From: Sulfobacillus acidophilus DSM 10332
GTDB taxonomy: Bacteria > Bacillota > Sulfobacillia > Sulfobacillales > Sulfobacillaceae
Assembly: GCA_000237975.1 (NCBI GenBank)
Contig: CP003179.1
Location: 186,001 to 250,000, forward strand
Reading direction: 5' to 3'
DNA length: 64,000 nt
Shown here in pieces: positions 7,598-16,300 of the stretch (position 1 is the first letter of the stretch; every line of letters begins with the position of its first letter). The notes under the pieces were generated by a model. It did no database searches. It had not been told where the DNA came from and saw only the letters and a list, made by a program, of their open reading frames with translations. The translations under genes were made by a program, and so were the position numbers.

Positions 7598-8380
7598 ATG
7601 TTGTTTCGTCAGTGGTTACATGATCGGCCGGTGGTGGCCGCTAGCTATCTAATCGGTTGACCCGGGCGCGGTCTCGCTGCGGTGGTGGATCCACTGCCCG
7701 ACTTATCGCCGTATCTCACGGTATTGGAAGAAAAACGATTGTCGCTAACCTATGTCATTGACACGCATGTCCATGCCGATCATTTATCCGGCGCCTACCG
7801 GTTAGCCCAAGAAACCGGAGCGACTCTCATTATGCACCGCAGTGCGCCTCTCACCGTGCCCTTTCGGGGAGTGGAGGACCAAGAGCGCCTACCGCTGGGC
7901 AATGTCGACATCGAGGTGTGGCATACCCCGGGTCATACGCCGGAGCATATTAGTCTCGTCATTACCGACCGGCGGCGAGGGCCTGAACCGTGGTGCGTCT
8001 TAACCGGCCATACCCTCATGATTGGGGATGCCGGGCGTCCCGATTTGGTGGCCGAAACGGGCGCCGAGGAACTGTACCACAGTTTGTTTGATCGGCTGGC
8101 GGGATTGCCCGATTATGTGGAAATTTTTCCGGGAGCCTACGCCGGGTCGACTTGAGGGCGCGACTTGAGTGGAAAGGTCGTTTCCACCTTCGGATATGAG
8201 CGGCGTTATAACATGGCGTTAAAGCCGCGGACCCCGGAAGAGTTTCGGCAATTCATTCTGGAGAGTTTGCCGGACCAACCGGCAGATTTCGCGGCGATTC
8301 GGCAGGCCAACTTGGCCGGCGGTCTCGGGGAGTCAGAGCCTCTAACCACGCCGCCACGGCTTTTAGAGCCGCGGGATTAA
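7598..8380 (+). CDS. MBL-fold persulfide dioxygenase-like protein with two in-frame UGA codons at conserved Cys positions
   Basis: From the ATG at 7598 (AAGGAGGG upstream) one frame encodes 260 codons with only two interruptions, UGA at 7658-7660 and at 8153-8155. The product has the THVHADHLSG metal motif, HTPGHTPEH and GDAGRPDL of the ETHE1/CstB-type persulfide dioxygenase branch of the metallo-beta-lactamase fold; no rhodanese domain follows. The first UGA replaces the residue after SYLIG, the second the residue in GST-x-GRDLSGK. From family knowledge both positions are normally Cys (SYLIGC, GSxCG). Another Cys in the gene uses TGC. No frameshift or missing segment is seen. Readings considered are selenocysteine, UGA suppression, two nonsense mutations in a pseudogene, or sequencing errors. 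The last 128 bases overlap arsR on the other strand. The likely role is oxidation of persulfides in sulfide detoxification. Confidence 0.75.
7681..7698 (+). promoter_or_regulatory. Candidate SECIS hairpin for the first UGA
   Basis: GGTGGTG-GATC-CACTGCC can form a 7-bp stem (two G-U pairs) with a four-base loop beginning with G. The loop starts 27 bases after the UGA at 7658-7660, inside the usual 16-37 base range of bacterial SECIS elements. In GC-rich DNA such hairpins also arise by chance, so this is only suggestive. Confidence 0.35.
8169..8187 (+). promoter_or_regulatory. Candidate SECIS hairpin for the second UGA
   Basis: GTGGAAA-GGTCG-TTTCCAC is a perfect 7-bp stem with a five-base loop. 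The stem begins 13 bases and the loop 20 bases after the UGA at 8153-8155. The loop GGUC resembles the GGUC loop of the E. coli fdhF SECIS, which SelB recognises. The bulged U of fdhF is absent. Confidence 0.45.
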
Positions 8381-8633
8381 TCCGGTAATAATGCCAAGTC
8401 TTCCAGCGATCGTGCACGACACAACCGGATCGGGCCAAAATGGCGAGATGACGGGAGACGGTGGATTGCGGCACGTCCAAGTACTTAGCCAGGTCCTGAA
8501 CGCAGATGCCGTCGACCGTTTTGCCTTGGCTCTGACAAAAGTATTCCGGTCGACTGAGATATTGGAGAATTTTCCGCCGTAACGGATCGGCCAACGCCTT
8601 CCACAGGGCGTCGAGCATGTCTGGTTCGTTCAT
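8253..8633 (-). CDS. ArsR-family transcriptional regulator
   Basis: The 126-residue product is a winged-helix ArsR/SmtB repressor: ALWKALADPLRRKILQYL, VQDLAKYLDVPQSTVSRHL (recognition helix) and GCVVHDRWKTWHYYRIN (wing). Cysteines in EYFCQ, GICVQ and SGCVV could serve redox or persulfide sensing; no canonical metal-binding ELCVCDL motif is present. The ATG at 8633 is chosen over 8693 because GGGAGG lies eight bases upstream on this strand. The gene faces the persulfide dioxygenase-like gene and overlaps its end by 128 bases; a shared operator sequence links it to that gene and to the divergent MFS gene. Confidence 0.88.
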   Translation of the reverse strand: MNEPDMLDALWKALADPLRRKILQYLSRPEYFCQSQGKTVDGICVQDLAKYLDVPQSTVSRHLAILARSGCVVHDRWKTWHYYRINPAALKAVAAWLEALTPRDRRPSWPAESPRNLPVGPANSPE

Positions 8634-8682
8634 GAGACCCTCCCGGGCATCATTATATACCAGCGGCCGGTCACGGTTTCTG

Positions 8683-8700
8683 TATCCGTTCATCCGGAAA
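8683..8700 (+). promoter_or_regulatory. Second ArsR-type operator, arsR/MFS divergent promoter
   Basis: TATCCGTTCATCCGGAAA matches the site at 7553-7570 in 15 of 18 bases. It lies 49 bases upstream of the arsR ATG and 23 bases upstream of the MFS GTG, so one bound repressor could control both genes. Confidence 0.6.
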
Positions 8701-8723
8701 CACGCAACCAGGAGGGCGGGAAC

Positions 8724-9971
8724 GTGACACAGGGCATTCGGCCGAATTTGGGCCAGTTTTTATGGTTGGTGGCGAACACGGTATTTGTCGGGCTCGCCGT
8801 CGGAATGGAACGGACTGTCGTCCCGTTGTTGGGACGGGACGTCTATCAGGTCGGAGCGGTATTGACCCTAAGCTTTATCGCTTCGTTCGGATTGGCCAAG
8901 GCCCCCTTGAATCTTGTCGCGGGCCGGTGGTCGGACCGCGTGGGACGACGGCCGGTGTTGATTGGGGGGTGGGTATTGGGGATTCCGGCCGTATTGCTGC
9001 TCATGGTCGTTCATCGGTGGTGGGGCGTCATTTTGGCCAACGTGTTTTTGGGGGCGAATCAGGCGTTTTCGTGGACCATGACCATCACCGCCCAACTGGA
9101 TTTGGCGGGCCCCAGGCAACGGGGACTGGCTATGGGCATTAACGAAGCGACCGGATATATCGGAGTGGCGGTGGCCACCTGGCTTACCGGGCTGGTGGCT
9201 CACCAGGTCGGACTCGTAGAATCCCCGGTATGGGTGGGTTCGTTCGTGGTGTTGGCGGGATTGGCCATCAGCGTGGGAGCCGTCCGCGACACCCGGCATT
9301 GGGTCGCCCATGAAGCGACGCGGCACGCCCCCTCGGTCCCGGTTCGGAATCATACGCCGTGGCAAGATTTTTGGTGGACCAGTTTTCGCGATCCGACCCT
9401 GTCGACCGCCTGCTGGGCGGGCATGACCAATAAACTGGCGGATACGGTCGCTTGGGGCGCCCTGCCGTTATATTTGGCGTCTCAAGGCCTCTCGGTGGTC
9501 CATATCGCCGAGATTGGCAGCAGTTATGCGTTGGCCTGGGGGATCGGTCAGTTTGGCACCGGAATCCTGTCGGATCACGTGGGGCGAAAGCGCCCGATTG
9601 TGTCCGGGTTTGTCTTCTTGGGGTTGGGGCTTTTTGGACTGGCATGGATGCCGGGATTGACCGGACGGATTGTGGCGGCGAGCGTTGGGGGACTCGGGAT
9701 GGCCCTTTTATATCCGAACCTGAATTCGGCGGTCGGCGATGTCGCGCCGCCTCAGCGGCGGGGCAGCGTTCTCGGAATTTACCGGCTCTGGCGCGACGGC
9801 GGCTATGTGGTGGGGGGACTTCTGATCGGGGCCCTCGTGGCGGCCTTTGGGGCGCGCTCGGCCGTGATCGTGATCGCAGGGCTGACTTGGGTCATGGCCG
9901 GTCTTTTAATCGGGCGCTTTCACGAGACCCATCCGGCCAAAGCCCTCTCGCGGGTTTCATCGGTGGGTTAA
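8724..9971 (+). CDS. MFS transporter
   Basis: This 415-residue protein has about twelve hydrophobic spans and the MFS loop 2-3 signature GRWSDRVGRRPVLIGG, repeated in weaker form as GILSDHVGRKRPIVSG in the second half. The GTG start at 8724 follows CAGGAGGG. Because it shares an operator with arsR and the persulfide dioxygenase-like gene, it may export or import a sulfur compound, but the substrate cannot be read from sequence. A terminator-like hairpin follows at 10001. Confidence 0.85.
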   Translation: MTQGIRPNLGQFLWLVANTVFVGLAVGMERTVVPLLGRDVYQVGAVLTLSFIASFGLAKAPLNLVAGRWSDRVGRRPVLIGGWVLGIPAVLLLMVVHRWWGVILANVFLGANQAFSWTMTITAQLDLAGPRQRGLAMGINEATGYIGVAVATWLTGLVAHQVGLVESPVWVGSFVVLAGLAISVGAVRDTRHWVAHEATRHAPSVPVRNHTPWQDFWWTSFRDPTLSTACWAGMTNKLADTVAWGALPLYLASQGLSVVHIAEIGSSYALAWGIGQFGTGILSDHVGRKRPIVSGFVFLGLGLFGLAWMPGLTGRIVAASVGGLGMALLYPNLNSAVGDVAPPQRRGSVLGIYRLWRDGGYVVGGLLIGALVAAFGARSAVIVIAGLTWVMAGLLIGRFHETHPAKALSRVSSVG

Positions 9972-10000
9972 AAAACATCGCGATGCTTGGAATCCGGCTT

Positions 10001-10025
10001 CCGGCCGCCGTCGGGGGCCGGTTTT
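10001..10025 (+). terminator. Terminator-like hairpin after MFS gene
   Basis: A 6-bp stem CCGGCC/GGCCGG with a 9-base loop is followed by TTTT. The T-run is short, so termination may be partial. Confidence 0.5.
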
Positions 10026-10099
10026 CCGTTTCCCGGGAATTTCCGGCGCGGATCCGACGGGGAACAGAATGATAGCAGTGGCCCAGAACGCACAAACTT

Positions 10100-10108
10100 T
10101 GGTATGCT
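10100..10108 (+). promoter_or_regulatory. Extended -10 promoter before glmU
   Basis: TGGTATGCT has the TGn extension plus a TATGCT -10 hexamer, 45 bases before the glmU ATG. No good -35 is visible, as is usual for extended -10 promoters. Confidence 0.45.
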
Positions 10109-10152
10109 AAACCGTGGTGTAGAGTTCGAGGTCGGACGAGGGGGTATGGGGC

Positions 10153-11538
10153 ATGGCAAAAACCGCGGCGGTGATTTTGGCGGCCGGGCGTGGCACACGC
10201 ATGCGTTCGGGACTCGCCAAGGCGCTTCATGGACTTGGCGGCCAACCGCTCGTGATGCACGTCGTCAAAGCCGTGGAGGAGGCCGGACTGGGAACGCCTT
10301 GGGTGGTTATCGGCTATCAGGGCGACCGAGTGGAAGAGGCACTGGAAGGGCGGGCCTTATTCATTCAACAACCGGAACTGGCCGGCACCGGAAATGCCGT
10401 GTATCAGGCGCTCGGGGCGCTCCCGTCCGACGTGGACGAGGTATTGGTGACCTACGGTGATTGTCCTTTGGTTCCGCCGGCGCTTTTCCAGACCTTGGTG
10501 CAGCAACATCAAGCATCGGGGGCGGCCGCCACCTTGGTGACCACCCGTCTCGATTCGCCGACCGGTTACGGACGGATTATCCGCAATTTAGAGGGCCGAG
10601 TGGTGGGGATTGTCGAGGAACGGGAAGCCGACGAGGCGACGCGGAAGATTACGGAGATTAACACCGGGATCGGCGTCTGGCGCATTAACGGGCTTCGTCA
10701 AATTCTTCAGGATTTGCCGCTCCATCAGGGCGAGCAATATCTTACCGAGGCGGTCTCGGTGCTCGTCGCGCAGGGCGAACGCGTCGAGACGGTGGTGTGG
10801 GACGACTGGCGTGAAGTGATGGGAATTAACACACGCCGCGAATTGGCCGAAGCGGAACGCGTTTTGCGCCGACGAACGATTGACCGGTTGTTGGATGCGG
10901 GCGTAACGATCATCGATCCCGACACGACCTATATCGACGCCGAGGTGGAGATCGGTCAGGACACCGTCATTTATCCGATGACCTTTATTCAAGGCCGGAC
11001 GAAAATCGGGCGGGACTGTCAAATCGGGCCGATGACCACCATTCGTTCGAGTCGGTTGGGCGACGGCGTATGGGTCGATCGCTCGGTGGTGGAGCAAAGT
11101 GCGCTCGGCAGTAAAGTGCGGGTGGGACCGTTTAGCCATTTGCGTCCCGGCACGTCGTTAGATCGCGATGTGAAAATCGGCAATTTTGTGGAGCTCAAAA
11201 ACACCCGGGTGGGCATTGGCACGAAAATGGGCCATCATTCGTACTTGGGGGATGCGACCATTGGGGGTCGGGTCAATATTGGCGCCGGCACCGTCATTGT
11301 CAACTATGACGGGGTGGCGAAGCACCCGACGTTCATTGGCGATGAGGCGTTTATCGGATGCAACGCCAATTTGGTGGCGCCGGTGGAAATTGGGGCCGGG
11401 GCGTATGTCGCTGCCGGTTCGACCGTTACGCAAAATGTTCCGGCTGATGCCTTAGCGATTGCGCGGGCCCGCCAAGAAAACAAACCCGGCTGGGCCGCGA
11501 AACGGCATAAAGATTCCGATCGCGCGCACAAGCCATAA
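10153..11538 (+). CDS. glmU: Bifunctional UDP-N-acetylglucosamine pyrophosphorylase / glucosamine-1-phosphate N-acetyltransferase
   Basis: GlmU makes UDP-GlcNAc for peptidoglycan in two steps. The 461-residue product begins with the nucleotidyltransferase loop LAAGRGTRMRSGLAKALH, then QPELAGTGNAV and the YGDCPL metal site; from about residue 255 it changes to hexapeptide repeats forming a left-handed beta-helix with the acetyltransferase site (RPGTSLDRDVKIGNFVELKN, in part). It is followed by prs after 15 bases, the Bacillus order. Confidence 0.97.
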   Translation: MAKTAAVILAAGRGTRMRSGLAKALHGLGGQPLVMHVVKAVEEAGLGTPWVVIGYQGDRVEEALEGRALFIQQPELAGTGNAVYQALGALPSDVDEVLVTYGDCPLVPPALFQTLVQQHQASGAAATLVTTRLDSPTGYGRIIRNLEGRVVGIVEEREADEATRKITEINTGIGVWRINGLRQILQDLPLHQGEQYLTEAVSVLVAQGERVETVVWDDWREVMGINTRRELAEAERVLRRRTIDRLLDAGVTIIDPDTTYIDAEVEIGQDTVIYPMTFIQGRTKIGRDCQIGPMTTIRSSRLGDGVWVDRSVVEQSALGSKVRVGPFSHLRPGTSLDRDVKIGNFVELKNTRVGIGTKMGHHSYLGDATIGGRVNIGAGTVIVNYDGVAKHPTFIGDEAFIGCNANLVAPVEIGAGAYVAAGSTVTQNVPADALAIARARQENKPGWAAKRHKDSDRAHKP

Positions 11539-11553
11539 GGGAAGGAGAACCGC

Positions 11554-12495
11554 ATGTTCGAGCGCGAAGGCGTCTTGAAAATTTTTACGGGAAATGCGAA
11601 TCGGCCTCTCGCCGAGAAAATTGTGGAACATTTAGGGATTAAATTGGGCGACGCCGATGTCGGGCGGTTTTCAAACGGGGAGATTCGGGTACGGCTTCTG
11701 GAAAACGTGCGCGGATCGGATGTCTTCATCGTCCAGCCGACGTCTGGACCTGTCAATGACAATTTGATGGAATTATTACTGCTGATTGATGCCACCCGAC
11801 GGGCGTCGGCGCGACGGGTGACGGCGGTGGTACCATTTTATGGCTATGCCCGGCAGGATCGCAAAGAACGCGGCCGGGAACCGATATCCGCCAAGCTGGT
11901 GGCCAATCTGATTACCACGGCAGGCGCTAAGCGTGTGCTGACGATGGATTTGCATGCTCCCCAAATCCAAGGGTTTTTTGACATTCCGGTCGATAATTTA
12001 CAAGGCGGACGAATTTTGGCGCAAGCGATTGCCGCCCGTCAACTGGAGAATTTAATGATTTTTTCGCCGGATGCCGGTGGGGTTAACCGGGCTCGCCAAT
12101 TGGCGAAATTCCTGGGGGCGCCCTTGGGGTTTATCGACAAACGGCGGCCGGAACCGAACGTGTCGGAGGTCGTCAATGTGATTGGCAAGGTGCGCGACCG
12201 GAGCGTCGTCATCGTCGATGACATGATTGACACCGGCGGCACCATTGCTAAAGCCGCGCAAGCGATTATGGATCTCGGGGCCAAAGCGGTCTATGCGGCC
12301 GCGACCCACCCGGTGTTTTCCGGTCACGCCGCGGAGATTCTCCGCCATTCGCCGATTCAAGAAATATTGGTGACGGACACCATTCCGTTGACCGAACCCA
12401 TGGATCGTACGACCGTCATCTCGGTTGCGCCCCTCTTGGCGGAGGCGATTATGCGGGTGCATGAGGATCTGTCGGTGTCCAAACTGTTCGAGTGA
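11554..12495 (+). CDS. prs: Ribose-phosphate pyrophosphokinase
   Basis: Prs makes PRPP from ribose 5-phosphate and ATP. The 313-residue product has the hallmarks FTGNANRPLAEKI, the catalytic flexible loop RQDRKERGREPISAKLV and the PRPP-binding signature VIVDDMIDTGGTI. The ATG follows AAGGAGA. PRPP links it functionally to purR in the same neighbourhood. The general-stress gene ctc that follows prs in Bacillus is absent; pth comes next after seven bases. Confidence 0.97.
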   Translation: MFEREGVLKIFTGNANRPLAEKIVEHLGIKLGDADVGRFSNGEIRVRLLENVRGSDVFIVQPTSGPVNDNLMELLLLIDATRRASARRVTAVVPFYGYARQDRKERGREPISAKLVANLITTAGAKRVLTMDLHAPQIQGFFDIPVDNLQGGRILAQAIAARQLENLMIFSPDAGGVNRARQLAKFLGAPLGFIDKRRPEPNVSEVVNVIGKVRDRSVVIVDDMIDTGGTIAKAAQAIMDLGAKAVYAAATHPVFSGHAAEILRHSPIQEILVTDTIPLTEPMDRTTVISVAPLLAEAIMRVHEDLSVSKLFE

Positions 12496-12502
12496 GGCGG
12501 CG

Positions 12503-13051
12503 ATGATTCGACTGATTGTGGGGCTAGGCAATCCCGGGCCGGATTACGTCAATACGCGCCATAATGTGGGATTTATGGTTCTCGACGCGTATGCCCGCCA
12601 TCGGGGGCTTCGCTTTCGGCTGGGACGCTACGGGTACCTGGCGGACAGCGACCAAGGATGGCTGATGAAACCGATGACGTTTATGAATTTGTCCGGCGAC
12701 GCGGTCGGACCGTTTGTCCGACGGTATCGGCTCACGCCGGATCAGGTGCTGGTCGTCCATGACGACTTGGATTTGCCGCTCGGTCGCATCCGGATTCGGG
12801 CGCACGGGTCGAGTGGGGGCCACAACGGAATCAAGTCGATCATTCAAGCCTTGGGGACGGATCGCTTTCCGCGGATGCGCCTCGGTATCTCCCGGCCGCC
12901 GGCGTCGATGCCGGTGATTGACTGGGTGTTAGCCCCCTTTTCGGCGGACGAGAGACGGGTGTTACAAGATACGATTGCGCGGGCGGTCGAGGCTCTGGAC
13001 GGCATCGGTCAGGAGGGGCTGGAATGGGCCATGAGCCGGTATAACGGCTAA
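12503..13051 (+). CDS. pth: Peptidyl-tRNA hydrolase
   Basis: Pth recycles peptidyl-tRNA released from stalled ribosomes. The 182-residue product starts IRLIVGLGNPGPDYVNTRHN with the catalytic His in TRHNVGF, and has KPMTFMNLSG and VHDDLDLPLG. The ATG at 12503 is chosen because the family begins there and a GAGGCGG sequence precedes it. Confidence 0.96.
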   Translation: MIRLIVGLGNPGPDYVNTRHNVGFMVLDAYARHRGLRFRLGRYGYLADSDQGWLMKPMTFMNLSGDAVGPFVRRYRLTPDQVLVVHDDLDLPLGRIRIRAHGSSGGHNGIKSIIQALGTDRFPRMRLGISRPPASMPVIDWVLAPFSADERRVLQDTIARAVEALDGIGQEGLEWAMSRYNG

Positions 13052-13097
13052 TCGTACCGGAATTGGGGCACTCTGGAAACAGAGGAGGCCTGATGCC

Positions 13098-13307
13098 ATG
13101 GTGCGCTATGAATGTCGCCGGTGCGGCCGGCGTCTCGGCGTCTATCACGGAGCCTGGACGGATCCGGAATTGGGGCTTACCGGACTTTCGTCGGTGGATC
13201 AAGCGCAGTTGCTGGAATGGGACGACCAGGGAGCCGTCGTGACGGTAAAAGTTTTGTGTGACCATTGTTTGCCGCTGCCGTGGGACGATAACCTATGGTA
13301 TAACTAG
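13098..13307 (+). CDS. fin: Anti-sigma-F factor Fin family protein
   Basis: This 69-residue protein sits exactly between pth and mfd, where Bacillus has fin (yabK). It shares the pattern YxCRxCG near the start, an LGLxxL segment and a second CxxC close to the C-terminus (Cys6, Cys9, Cys54, Cys57), forming a probable zinc site. Fin turns off sigma-F in the forespore and helps the switch to sigma-G. The ATG follows AGAGGAGGCC. Identification rests on synteny and the cysteine pattern; overall similarity is modest. Confidence 0.8.
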   Translation: MVRYECRRCGRRLGVYHGAWTDPELGLTGLSSVDQAQLLEWDDQGAVVTVKVLCDHCLPLPWDDNLWYN

Positions 13308-13328
13308 CTAGAGATCGATGGGATGAAT

Positions 13329-13351
13329 ACGGGCTAGCCAATCTAGCCCGT
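13329..13351 (+). terminator. Strong hairpin between fin and mfd
   Basis: A perfect 9-bp stem ACGGGCTAG/CTAGCCCGT closes the loop CCAAT. Only GTTTG follows, so it is a weak or partial terminator, or a site that stabilises RNA ends. Confidence 0.5.
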
Positions 13352-13381
13352 GTTTGCCGTTGGGCAAAGAAAGGATGCGTT

Positions 13382-16300
13382 ATGGGCGAACTGGCGAGCC
13401 TCCTGGAGCTGTGGAGCCAATATCCTCCCTATCAAGAGCTGTTGAACCGGTTTCGTAACGGGGGTCACACGGTACAGATCACCGGGCTTTCGGGGTCGTT
13501 ACCCTCTTTTATGGTGGCAAGCCTCACGGAACACATTCAACGGCCGGCCCTGGTCGTGACCGCCGGTTTTCAAGAGGCCCGTCGGTTGGAAGCCGAGCTG
13601 GAGGCCTATCGGCCGGAGGCGCCGCTATATCTTTTGCCGGCGCGCCCCCACATTGTGGGGGATGTACGGGCCGAAAGCTATGAATGGCACGAACGCCGGC
13701 TTAAAGCGCTGGATGAAGCGTATCATAATCCTCGCGCGGTCTTGGTGGCACCGGTGGAGGCGGTTCGGCAACGGGTGGTCGCCATGGCCCAGGAACGGAT
13801 CAGCCTGGCCCCGGGTCAGGTCATTGCCCCGGAAACCGTGGCCGAACAGTTGGTCCATCTGGGGTACGTGCGGGATCCGGAAGTCGAGCAAGAGGGGCAC
13901 TTTGCCTGGCGGGGCGCGATTATGGACGTGTTTTTGCCGGGGGGGCCGGCGGTGCGTATCGAATGGTTTGACGACGAAGTCGATTCGGTGCGGACCTTCG
14001 ATCCTGAAACCCAACGGACCACCCAAATGCTGTCGCGGGTCAGTATTGGTCCTGCCCGGGAACTCATTTGGAGTCCCGAGGTGTTAAGTCGCGCCCTCGC
14101 GCGGCTGGGCCAGGAATCGGCCGAAGTCATTCGAAACCTCGAAGCCACGGGACATTTTGAGGAGGCCCGGCGTGCCGAAGAGCGGTACGGACGGTATTGG
14201 CATGATCTGAGTGAAGGCCGGAGTTTTCCGGGTGTTGAGCGCTTTATGGCCGCTTTTGCCGCGCCCAAAGCGTTGGTGCAGGTGTTTTCCTTGAAACCGT
14301 TGGTGATTTTTCACGATTTGCCGCGGGTATTGGAAGCCGTTCGCGGGCAGGCGGTGGAAGCCCAATTGGAACGGGAACGTCGGCTGGAACGAGGAGATTT
14401 TTTGCCGGTCGAAGCCGAATTGGACATTCCTCCGGAGAGCCTTTTGGCGGAATTAAAGGGATGGAATACGGTGCATCTTTCCCTCATGGCGCACGGGTCG
14501 CGACGGGACGAGGACGTGTTTTCGCTGACCGGTCGGCCCGCACCCCGCGTTCATGGGCAGGCGGATTTGTTGAAAACCGAACTGACGCGGTTACGCAAGT
14601 CGCGGATGAAAATCGGGTTGGTCGTCCGTGACGAGGACGCGCGCCGGCTCATGATGAACCATGTCTTGGATAGCGGGTTGACCCCACGGCCCGGCCTTGG
14701 CGTGAACGGGGAAATCGGCGTGTTGCTGGGCACGCTCTCCCACGGTTTTGTCTTGCCGGAATTGGGGCTCGCCCTCTTGGGGGAAACCGAGTTATCCGGA
14801 CGGGACGTCAAGCCGGAGACGCGCCGGCGTCGGGAGGCGCGTCGTACGATTCGGGTGGGGGACTTAAAACCGGGGGACTATGTCGTGCACATGACGCACG
14901 GGATTGGCCGCTTTCTCGGGGTCCGGACGTTGGACATTCAGGGCCAGCATAAGGATTACCTCCACATTCAATATGCCGGAGCGGATACGTTATATGTGCC
15001 GGTCGACCAGCTGGGGCTGGTGCAAAAGTATGTGGGGGTGGAAGGCCAGGAACCCCGCCTATCCAAAATGGGCGGGCAAGAATGGACTCGTACCAAGGAA
15101 AAGGTCAAAGCCTCCGTTCGCGAAATGGCGGAAGAATTGCTGAAATTGTATGCCAAACGTGAAGCGGAGCCAGGTATTGCATACGGGCCCGACACGCCCT
15201 GGCAAGCCGAGTTTGAGGCCGCCTTTCCCTATGAGGAAACGCCGGACCAATTGCGGGCGATTGACGACATCAAGCGGGACATGGAACGGGCACGTCCCAT
15301 GGATCGCTTGTTATGCGGGGACGTCGGCTATGGAAAAACCGAAGTGGCTTTGCGGGCAGCCTTTAAGGCGATTATGGGCGGGAAACAAGTGGCATTTTTG
15401 GTGCCGACCACGCTATTGGCGGAGCAACATTACCAAACCGCCAAGTCCCGTTTAGCCGGTTACCCGGTTACGGTGGAAGTGCTTAGCCGCTTTCGGACGC
15501 CGAAACAACAAAAAGAGATTTTGGCGCGGGTCAAAAAGGGGCAGGTGGACTTATTAGTCGGGACGCATCGGCTCTTGGCCAAAGATGTGCAATTTCAAGA
15601 TTTAGGATTACTGATTGTCGATGAGGAACACCGGTTTGGCGTAGCCCACAAAGAACGGATTAAGGCCCTCAAAGGGAATGTTGACGTGCTCACCTTAACC
15701 GCGACGCCGATTCCCCGCACGCTTCACATGGCGCTGGTCGGTATTCGGGATATGAGCGTGATTGAAACGCCGCCGGAAGATCGGTTGCCGGTGGAAACCG
15801 TGGTGGCCGAATACGATGAAGATTTGGTGCGAGAAGCCATTCGGCGGGAGCTGGATCGGGGCGGCCAGGTATTTTACGTCCAAAATCGCATCCGTTCTAT
15901 GGATCGCACAGTTGAGCATTTGATGAAGCTTTTTCCGGGTATTCGACTGGCGGTGGTCCATGGGCAGATGGAAGAAAACCGTATTGAAGACGTGATGGCG
16001 CGTTTTATCGAACAGGAATATGACATTTTGGTCACCACGAACATTATCGAGTCGGGACTGGATATTCCGAATGCCAACACCCTCATCGTGGAGGATGCGG
16101 ACAAAATGGGTCTGGCCCAGCTATACCAGTTGCGGGGGCGGGTCGGCCGCTCGTCCCGGCTCGCCTATGCGTACTTTACGTTTCATCCGGACAAAGTGCT
16201 GACGCCGGCCGCCGAAAAGCGGTTGGAAGCCATCCGCGAATTTACCGAACTGGGGGCAGGCTATCAAATTGCCCTGCGGGATTTGGAAATTCGGGGAGCG

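Noticed and set aside
7598-8380. General reassignment of UGA to cysteine in this organism
   Set aside because: Several genes end in UGA where the product is complete and the next gene starts at once (purR, spoVG, prs, mfd neighbours), and Cys is encoded by TGC/TGT throughout. Any recoding must be local.
13329-13351. Palindromic protein-binding site between fin and mfd
   Set aside because: Position just after a stop and the stem-loop form fit a transcript-end hairpin better; no second copy was seen.
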